64,000 nucleotides of DNA from Chaetorhynchus papuensis (lineage: Eukaryota; Chordata; Aves; Passeriformes; Rhipiduridae). The stretch's first letter is position 1. Every line of letters starts with the position of its first letter. The stretch spans positions 62,001 through 126,000 of the forward strand of contig VWYX01000212.1 in assembly GCA_013396525.1 (NCBI GenBank), read 5' to 3'. Shown here one piece after another: positions 55,390 through 64,000 of the stretch. Position numbers and translations under genes: made by a program. The notes under the pieces were generated by a model. The model did not search any database. It saw nothing but the letters and a program-made list of their open reading frames with translations, and was not told the origin of the DNA.

Positions 55390-57395
55390 GATTTATGTTG
55401 TCTGTTTCTTCTTAAACAGTACAAAGCAGAACCGAGTGTGTATTTGTAATATAAACGATAGTTTAGCATGGATATTATCTGACTTGGCTGAATCAAAGCT
55501 AACTCTATAAATGTTAAAAAAAGCCCAACTGTGGCAAATTAACTTGTATGGGATGTGAATTATCACATCTCATTGGTACTCATGCTGACTTCTCTAAAGT
55601 TGCATTGGTTAATTCATATTGTCCTCAGTACAGACCTATTTTTCACTCACTGAGACAGTGAGTACAGAATAACTGTATTGTATTTGATTGTTTTCTTTCT
55701 TGCTATGAAATCTTGACAGGATGCTGAAATAAGAGACATACAATATTAGAATAGACAAAGAGGTTAAAGGAAGCTGAGCCTTAGAGCTCCATCTCGATTT
55801 GAAGAGGAGCTAAGGATCAGGCTGTATTTGAAAGCCAGGTTAAATAGATTGAAGTACGTATTCCTTCCTGAAGCCACAGAGTAATGAAATACGTATTTCT
55901 TGCTTGCCACTGAGAAAATTTTCTATGTTATTTTAATTTCCTTTTACCCATGGGTAAATATCTGGTTTATAATGAACAGACTCATAGCACATGGCTTCAT
56001 TAATGCCAACGAACTACTTAAGTTCCTGCTTATTGTAGATTGATATCTACTCTGTTTCCCTGGGGTAGGGTATGCTGATAACACTGACTGCCAAAAACTA
56101 TGGATGTCTGGAGAAAAAAGAGTATTTCCTTGTGATTGCAGCTTTATAGACATAAAAATGCCACATATTTAAAACTTGTTCTGCAGCGAAACGCTCTTCA
56201 CTGCAAGGTTATAAAAGCCCAACTCTACCTGACAGAAGAAAGCAACATAGTCATTAATAGGCTTTGAAGGTCAGGGAAAATGTTTAATTGCAGATTAATG
56301 TAATTGTTAGATTGAGTCTGCAATTATTTTAGGTTTCAGTAATAAGAGTCTTTGTCCATAAGTCTCTGTGCACTGTTGTGCACACTCTGTGCATTGGAGC
56401 TCAAGTGCAACACTAAGCATGGAAATACCAGGGACCAGAGGCCAATCACTTACAGAACCTGGAGATGCTTTCATCTTTTGCTGGTAATCTGATGAGGAGC
56501 AGGGAGTGGGGAATTTGCAAAGCAAGGTGACTATGGCTGAAAAAACCCGTTTTTGTCACATCAGAAGAGAGTTGGCATGTAGCACTGAGATAATCTAGTA
56601 CGTGAGAATTTCATTCAAACTATCAGGATCAGTTAATGTCCTGTCTCTTGCATTTCAAATCTGAGTTGAAACCTACTTTGGAAGGTACAGAATAAACCTA
56701 GAAATCCAACAAATATTAGGTGGAAAAAAGAAAAAAAGACTTCTAAAACTGCATGGTCATTTTGTTTGTGCTAGCTTCGACAGATGTCAAACTGCAAAGC
56801 AACTATTACAGTGGTAATCAGTTAATCTTAGAGTATCTTGGAAGCTAAATAATTGCATACTAGAGAAAGGTATTCAGAAAAATAAGCTTTGGACCTCTGT
56901 CTCTGTTCTGTGCGTGTTCCTTTGGGCTTTCTTCAAAGAAGCAGCACCATTCAGTAGAATTGCAAGTCACGAGGCAGATAGTAGAACATTAATCTTACTG
57001 AAAGGAGATTGAAAAATTCACCCATCATTTCTATACAGGTCTTGATTGACTTTCTGGCCAGTGAAGAATCTCTGTGCCTCCATTGCTTTTCTTCTGCTCT
57101 CCTTCACAAGTTGTTTACTTATACATAGCTACTAGTGGACTTGCAACATAAAATCAATGTTCACATAGTTATTTTATTGACATTGGCACGGTGTTGTGTT
57201 GGCACAAGATGTTTTTCATATTTGATATGAGACATCACGAGGTCCAGGATTCTGACTGCTGATGTGATTGAAATTCCTGGACAGGACTGAGTTTTTGAGA
57301 GATACACAATAAAGAAATATTAAACTGAGTGATTTATCAGAACACTGGACAAAATATTTGTGTTTTCCAGTGAGTATATATTGATGTAAAGTTGT
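55390..57395. other. Intergenic, AT-rich unique sequence
   Basis: No element recognised. Confidence 0.5.
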
Positions 57396-57399
57396 TACT

Positions 57400-57515
57400 A
57401 TGTGAGTTTTTAGAAGTTAGATGACTTGCCCAGGGTTTACTGGGGGATTGAAAACAGTCATCACTTTCAGTCCTAATCAAGTGCCTTAACCAAGACATCA
57501 GTCCTTGTCTTTAAT
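57400..57515 (+). repeat. MIR-like ancient SINE relic
   Basis: TTAGAAGTTAGATGACTTGC CCAGGG..., then GGGGGATTGAAAAC and CCTAATCAAGTGCCTTAACC, follow the conserved MIR-like order (ttaagtgacttgccc, ggattcgaac, gtgccttaacca). It is the best of the ancient relics here. Confidence 0.5.
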
Positions 57516-60500
57516 GTACTACTGAAGTAGGGAATATGAATGACAAGTCACTGGACATATTTTGTGATTTACAGACATATTGTAAAATGCTATTAAGTTG
57601 GAATCTATTTTTTTCTGTCTAGTTTGTAACTCTTACTATTTGTATTAGCTCTGACCTCAAACTAGACTTATTTTGATGTAGCTTTATTTAATTTATGTTT
57701 AGGCAAATTTATTTGAAATAAATGTAAATGAAAGGAGGTTTTTGATTCTACTGTAAGCAGCTTGCTTGAGGAAGAAGGGAGCATAAGTTGCTCTAGCAGT
57801 TGTTTGTAGCTTGTTCCTCTGAGGCAGAGTGTGGAGATGAGCTGAACACATTAAAATGGGCTTTCACATTAAAATTCCTTCATCTAAAGGTAGTGAGGGA
57901 GTAAGAATGATTACTCAGTCTTTTGCCATTCTCTTTGAATAGAGCTAAACTTTCTCTGCCAGATACAGCTTACATCTTAAGGTTCATAAAAATATTTAGG
58001 AGCATTTCTTCTGTTTCCCTTTGGAATGACCTTGCTCAAACTGGCAATCATTTAAAAATATGCTGTGAGAAGACATCCCAAGTATTGTCATAAAATCTTA
58101 ACTTCTCCTCTGTCTGAAATATTATGGTTCTAAAAGGTACTGTGTTAATTTTATGAACAGTTAGATTTTTCATAAATATAAAATCTAAAATAATTGCCAA
58201 ATGATGCCGCTTCCTTTCAGTTTAACTTTCAGAGATGAATTTTTGGGGCCATTGACCTTGGAGAAATGGGCCTTTACTGCCTGATGTTCAATTGGTGGTA
58301 CAAAGCTTTTAAAAAGAGAAGTTGTTATTCCTTAAAAAAGATAAACTATTTTTTCTTGTAAATGAAAAAACACAAAAATAGCTGTTTACATACTTATCAT
58401 TTCTACTAAGAGAGAAACTGTAATTCAATCACTACCTTATGATAACTGTTGGTAAAGTCCAGGAAGCTTTTGCTTTTATGTAGATGAAGAGAAGGAAAAG
58501 TCTTAGAGAGTAAATACCTCCAGTACTTCAAATTTCCCCTGAGGCGAATACAACTCTGGTCTGAACAAATACAGCAGAGCCTTTTTTAAAGATTTTAATT
58601 TAATCACATAAATTTGATAGTTTAAATGTTCACTGCAGATTGGAAAAATAAGAAATATAATGACAATTTGGTGTGAATTGCTTCATAGGAAAACTTAATT
58701 CAAACTCTTTTAGGAAGCCTTCCCTAGGAAACACGATATGATAATTTTTTTATTATTATGAGATACTAGATTAATCTTTTATCAAATCCTATCTCATATG
58801 GCAATTCATATAGTTTTTAAAGGATTCAGTGCAGGTTACAGTGTGGACAGGAGTCTGTTTTTTATTTCAGGCAACATTGCTGATCTTTTTATAACTTCAG
58901 TCATTTGACTTCTCACTCTTTACTGGCCTTATATGTTCAAATAATAAATCTACCAAATTGTCTATGATTTTTGCCTTGTTTATCCTAATGGCATGTCCAT
59001 AATGGATTGGAGGCTTTGGGTATTCATATACCTGATAATAGCATTTTTACAAGAATAACATTTAGAACTTGTGTTCCAGTTTAAACTGAGTCTTACTTTA
59101 GGTACTTCTTCAGTTGAATATTCTGTAAGCTGGCTTAGGAAAAGAGATACACAGAGATATCAATGACACTATTACTTGAGATAAAGATGGGCCTGAGTAA
59201 ATGCTTCCCAGTTGGCATTTGACTGTACTCACACAGATTCTGACATTAGGTTTCAACATGATCGAGCAATTGAAGTGTGTTGAAGAAATGAAGAGCTGAA
59301 TTTTATATTCCATAGTTATTATAAACACTTACTAGCCAGGAGAACAGATTTCACACCATCAAATGCACATAAAATTAAGTATTTTGTAAGAAATGAGAAT
59401 GTTAATGCCCAGTAAGTCCAGGAAATTTTACTTTCTTTGTGCTGGGGTAGTGAAAAAAAGGAACAGAAAGATGTTTGCAGTGTTTACTAGGAATAACTGT
59501 GAGAAAGCTATGCCAAGGCCCTTGTGTTGCCATCTCTACTTGGCAACATGACAGTTAAGATGAAGCAGCCCAAAAATCACTGTGTTGGGAGCAATTTATA
59601 CATGATTGTTAACTAATTGTTTTATATGTTTCCAGTCTTCCTGGTTCATGCATATTTATATAATTCCACTGGTTTGTTCTGTTTGTGGACTGTACTGCAA
59701 GAATTAATATTAGACCCGCTGACTTTTGATAGCAACCTTCCTACATGTTAAAATTTGAAGTCGTAAAATTGGAAAATTTTTGTACTCTGTAAGTATTAAA
59801 GATAGAGCCAGTTTAGCAAATCATCCTTGGATATAAGAGACTTTTAGGGAGCCATGTAAGAAGTGAAACAAACAGAAATATTTGTCTCCTCAGTGAACAC
59901 ATCTTTTTAAGCCAGTGATAGAGCTAAAACTACAAAGTCTTTACAATTTTGCTGAGGCCACTATTGGTGAAATGAGGACTAACCTAGTTAAATTTGTAAT
60001 TAAAAACCTGTAACAAAAATCTAACCCTCAGAGCTACTGCAAGTAACCACAGAAAATACTCATCCACAATCTCCATAGAAAAATTAAAAATCCCTTTATA
60101 ATTAGGGCATCATTCCTATCTCTTGGCTTTGGTTTGTTTTTGCTTTGACCTCCCATGTTTCAAGAAGGATGTAGCCCTACCTTGTTGATAACATTTCTGA
60201 GAAGAGCAAGACCACAGGTTTATCAAGGCATTCACAGAAGGAGTGAAAAACAGTCTTAGCATATGCCAAGACTTTGTGGAAAGAGAAGGGAATTTTAAGA
60301 CCCTGGTGAATTGGAACTATTTCTAAAAGAATGTAATTACAGAAAGGAAGATTCACATTAAATATCTGGAAGAACTTGAAAATGGAAATGACAGTGAGCA
60401 GTAAACTGGACTAAGATCTATAATCTAACATAAAATTCCATATTTCTTTACTCAAAATGTCTTCAAGAAGCTCAGGTTAAAAAATTTACTCTTAACATAT

Positions 60501-61735
60501 GCCTTTCCACTGCTGCTGAGGTGCAATTGCAAGGTATTCTCTTCCGTCTTCTAAGTGGGGAAAACCAACAGTCTTTTTTGTCCTACTGTTTCCTTTCTGG
60601 TTTTAGTTCTTTATTCATTTCCCTCCTTTCTATTTTTAGTGGTTTTTTATTTATTTCCCGAGAAATAAAGGGAAAGGTACCTTTAGAATAAGACATCTCT
60701 ACTTTCTTCTGCACTATATCCTCCCCTTTTCACGTCTCTTCCTCTGTAAGAACACCTGCAATTTTTATAAACCTATGAAAATAATTTCTGAAATATAGTC
60801 AAATCCCATCCTCCACACATGCATATTTTTCAAATATACAGACAGCTAAATCTAAAATATTACAGAACTGGGAATAAGATCTAGGTTATTGCTTTAAGGA
60901 ATTTTCCCTTGCAAGCCCTGCCTCCTCAGACTCCCTTGCACTTTTTGTCAGCCAAGGAGCCATTAGCACTTCTTTCTGAATGATTTTCCCCTCCAGGCCC
61001 TGACACCTGTATCATTTCCCTGTCTCCAGACTCAAAAGAATTATACCTCTGTCTTTTTTTCCTCACCAATTTCCCACTAATCTTATATTTTTCCTCTACT
61101 TGTGCTTCTGCTGAAGCAGGAACACATCTGGCAGGAACAACCTGCTACGGGGACTAATGACAGAGCCAGTCGGTGGACTGTACCTTAAGTTTCTGCAATA
61201 GCAACAGCCCAGTTTTGAAAAAAGGTTGAAGTTAAGGCACTTCTCACATCTTTGCAGAAGCTTGTTCTGCCTATGTCCATGGAAGTTGCAGTTTTATCTT
61301 TCCTTTCACTGTCTCTGAAAACCTTTCCCATCTTTGCTCCATATGGCCTCTATCTACAGCTATGTGTTGCCTTTCTCTGATAGGTATGATAGAAGGTGCC
61401 AAACCCCCTGATATGTCTGGTACAGTGCACAGTGCCAGGCAGAGATGGCAACTTGATTTAAGTAGCTAAATAAACATATCAATGTGATATATTATTGGGC
61501 TCATTAGCCTTGATTTTAATGATTAACTTAATTGTCATTAACTTGGAAATTCCAGGATGGTGTCATGTTCTCTCCTATGTTTTTTAAGGCACTTAATAGC
61601 TTTGTAGCTGCTTTGCTGCAGAGAAGAGAGATTGTACAATAGCGAGGCACTGGAATATCTTGCTTCACTTAAAAATACTTTATCATAATGGGTATTATTT
61701 GTCAGGTCATTTTGTATGATGAAGAGGCTACTGTG
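57516..61735. other. Intergenic, 4.2 kb, AT-rich unique sequence
   Basis: No gene or young repeat is recognised. Confidence 0.55.
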
Positions 61736-61737
61736 AA

Positions 61738-61925
61738 TGTCAAGCATCGGAATAGGCTCCCTAGGCAAGTGGTTGAGTCACCATCCCTGGAGGTATTTAG
61801 AAGATGTGTAGATATGACATTTAGGGACATTTTTTAGTGGTGTTATTTGGCAGTGGTAGGGTAAAGGTTGCACTCAATGATCTTATGGGTCTTTTCCAAC
61901 CTAAATATTTCTAAGAGTCTTTATA
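61738..61925 (+). mobile_element. CR1 LINE 3' tail fragment
   Basis: GGAATAGGCTCCCTAGGCAAGT, GGTTGAGTCACCATCCCTGG and GATGTGTAGATATGACATTT run to TTATGGGTCTTTTCCAACC, a classic CR1 3' UTR. The terminal ATTCTATG repeat has decayed to ATTTCTAAGAG. Confidence 0.9.
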
Positions 61926-62805
61926 TGACTGCACATTTTTTGAGAAGCATGCCATTTTCTGCCGAGGAAGGAGTGACTGAGAATTTTAGTTACTTCAAAC
62001 TTTTAAGTTTTTTTCTAGTTTCTGAAGGCAAATATGTCTACATAATTTAACAGTATCTTCAAAAGAGAATACTCTCCAGTCTTAAGGCAAAATTGAACAA
62101 TTTTTTCCTCAATCACGTCTGTCTCCTATTAGGTGATGGAAGTGTTTACTGAAGTCTTGGCATCAAATTATAGTATTGCAAATGGGGCCTAATGACTGGG
62201 TCAAATCAAAGGTCATGGAATGGGATTTACATGTCTACAATTAAATGTTTTCACAAATAATTGTAAAATTGTGAAGTCAGTATCATAGAAGTGTGAGAAT
62301 ACTCAATTTATTTAAGGAATTGGCAAATGTTGCTATTATTATGCAAAACTACACAGCAGCAGAGACAATGTTTTAGCACTGCAAAAATATAGTCACAGTG
62401 CCTCCACTGGGACACAATAACTATCATAATTGAGAAGTATACTCGTATACTTTTTTTCATACATATTTTTAGGTTGTTTGGATATAAAAGAAGGAAGAAA
62501 ACAATGGTTACTTTAGCTTTGTTAATGACATGTCATAATATTCCATTTTAAATAAGATGTCTTTTTAAAAACAGTTTGATGACATAACTGTTCCTGCTGA
62601 AGTCTTTGATTATTGTATTCATAGGAAAATGTAACTAAATAAATAAATATATTTGATAGTTGTCTCACACAATATATCTGTGCAATTAGTACCATAACAC
62701 AGCTTACATAGATGCCTATAAAAAATGTCTGCAAACATCCTGAAAAAATTTCAAATCGTACTGAACAATTGATGGTATTAAAAGCAATAATCCAAGTGAG
62801 TTTCC
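61926..62805. other. Intergenic gap
   Basis: AT-rich sequence; nothing recognised. Confidence 0.5.
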
Positions 62806-62809
62806 ACCC

Positions 62810-63925
62810 TTCTAGTGGGTTGATCCTGACTAGATGCCAGGTGTCCACCAAAGCTGCTCTATCACTTCCCTCCATAACTAGATAGAAAATAGCGCAAAAA
62901 GTTCATGTGTTGAGATAAGGACAGGGAGAGATCATTCACCAAATACCATCACTGGCAAAACAGACTGTATGTGGGGGTATTGATTGAATTTATTCCCTAC
63001 AAAATCAGAGCAGATAATAAATCGTAAAACTACCTTCCCCCCACCCCTCCCTCCTTAACAGACTCTCCCTTCTCCTCCCCAGTGGCATAGGGAGACATGG
63101 AATGGGGGTTATCTTCAGTTCATCATAGTGGTTCCTGCTGCTGCTCAGGGAGAAGAGTTCTTCCTCTGCTCCAGCATGGGTTCTCTTTCACAAGAGACAG
63201 CTCTCCTTGAGCTTCTCCAATGTGAATCCATCCCATGGGCACCAGTGCTTCACAAACTGCTCCAGCATTGGTCACTTTTCCATTGGGTGCAGTCCTTCTG
63301 GCACAGCCTGCTCCAGCGTGAGGCCCCCACAGAGTCACAGGTCTTACCAGGAAACCAGCTCTAGTGTGGGCTCCTCTCTCCACAGGTCTGCAGGTCCCCG
63401 CCAAAAGCCTGCTCCAGCACAGGACTCCCATGGGTTCACAGCCTCTTTTGGTCATCTACCTGCTCCAGCATGGGTCTCCTCCATGGGCTGCAGGTGGATC
63501 GCTGCACTACCATTGACCTCCATGGGCTGCAGGGGCACAGCTGCTTCACCATGGTCTTCACCATGGACTGCAGAGGAATCTCAGTTCCAGCACCTGAAGC
63601 ACCTCCTGCCCCTCCTTCTCCAATGACCTTGGTGTCTTGCCGAGTTGTCCCTCAAATATTCTCACTCCTCTTTTCTCTGGCTCCAATTACATCTGCACAA
63701 TAACTTTTTTTCTTCTTAAATATGTTATCACAGAGGCGTTACTACCATTTCTGATTGGCCCAGCCTTGGCCAGTGGTGGATCTGTCTTGGAGCCAGCTGG
63801 CATCGGCTGTGCTGGACATGGAGGAAACTTCTAGCAGCTTCTCACAGAAGCCACAACTGGAGCCCCACCCCTGCTACTAAAACCTGGCCATGCAAATCCT
63901 ATCCATAATGTTGGGCCCAGAATTC
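62810..63925 (-). mobile_element. Solitary ERV LTR, antisense, about 1.1 kb
   Basis: In the + reading it starts GGGTTGATCCTGACTAGATG and continues TGTTGAGATAAGGACAGGGAGAG, TTGAATTTATT (AATAAATTC on the - strand, 62986) and a CTGCTCCAGC-rich middle. A TATA-like box follows (TTAAATATG at 63717, i.e. CATATTTAA). It ends with ATTGGCCCAGCCTTGGCCAG and ACTAAAACCTGGCCATGCAAA. I recognise this as an LTR common in neoavian genomes. No gag/pol is present. Confidence 0.75.
63166..63475 (-). repeat. Degenerate ~49-bp tandem array inside the LTR
   Basis: CTGCTCCAGCATGGG-like units begin at about 63166, 63212, 63257, 63308, 63356, 63409 and 63460, a mean spacing of about 49 bases. The copies at 63212 and 63356 are the most diverged (CTTCTCCAATGTGA and CAGCTCTAGTGTGGG). 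Confidence 0.6.
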
Positions 63926-64000
63926 TTGCAATGTGTATCTTAATAGCTTATTTTTCACTCCCAGGGAGATTTTTAAGTGATTTCTCCAGAACCAGTGCAG

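Noticed and set aside
1..64000. CRISPR arrays, tRNA or rRNA genes, bacterial operons
   Set aside because: No regularly spaced identical repeats, no tRNA A/B-box cloverleaf and no bacterial gene organisation were seen. The 63.2-63.5 kb periodic units are degenerate and belong to an LTR.

Overview
This is vertebrate nuclear DNA, almost certainly from a bird. The only protein-coding gene I can support is the 3' part of tensin-3 (TNS3), read on the + strand as 11 short exons between 740 and 23866. The exons have GT/AG borders and keep one reading frame across every intron. The repeat content points to a bird: CR1 LINE 3' ends with the ATTCTATG-type tail, plus many solitary endogenous-retrovirus LTRs. 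The LTR types, including one at the right edge built on a repeated CTGCTCCAGC motif, look neoavian and possibly passerine; I judged that by eye and did not search a repeat library. There is no sign of bacterial, plasmid or phage DNA. Layout, 1-26 kb: the TNS3 exons encode a Ser-rich linker (740-3882), the SH2 domain (4499-14940) and the PTB domain (16610-23866). A 3' UTR of about 2.4 kb follows, with candidate poly(A) signals at 25436, 26168 and 26220. The introns carry one CR1 copy, about six LTRs (four packed into the intron between 11074 and 14863) and a few ancient amniote SINE-like relics. Layout, 26-64 kb: I see no convincing gene. This fits a gene desert downstream of TNS3; in other amniotes IGFBP3/IGFBP1 lie on that side, but neither is in this window. 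It holds CR1 pieces (29.1-30.2, 33.9-34.9, 37.1-37.3, 61.7-61.9 kb), LTRs (28.8, 33.2-33.9, 35.3-36.8, 55.2, 62.8-63.9 kb), a CpG-rich ERV-like island (48.9-50.6 kb), a TTTG-rich simple repeat at 40.1 kb and long AT-rich unique stretches. How it works: TNS3 is a focal-adhesion adaptor whose SH2 domain binds phosphotyrosine and whose PTB domain binds integrin tails, so the whole coding part serves one protein. Points worth a second look: a sense-strand LTR with a poly(A) signal between the SH2 and PTB exons, a 27-nt microexon in the PTB domain, two strong CTCF-like motifs in the desert (39197 and 49098), an inverted CR1 pair, and a degenerate 49-bp tandem array inside the right-hand LTR. I found no undescribed gene system.
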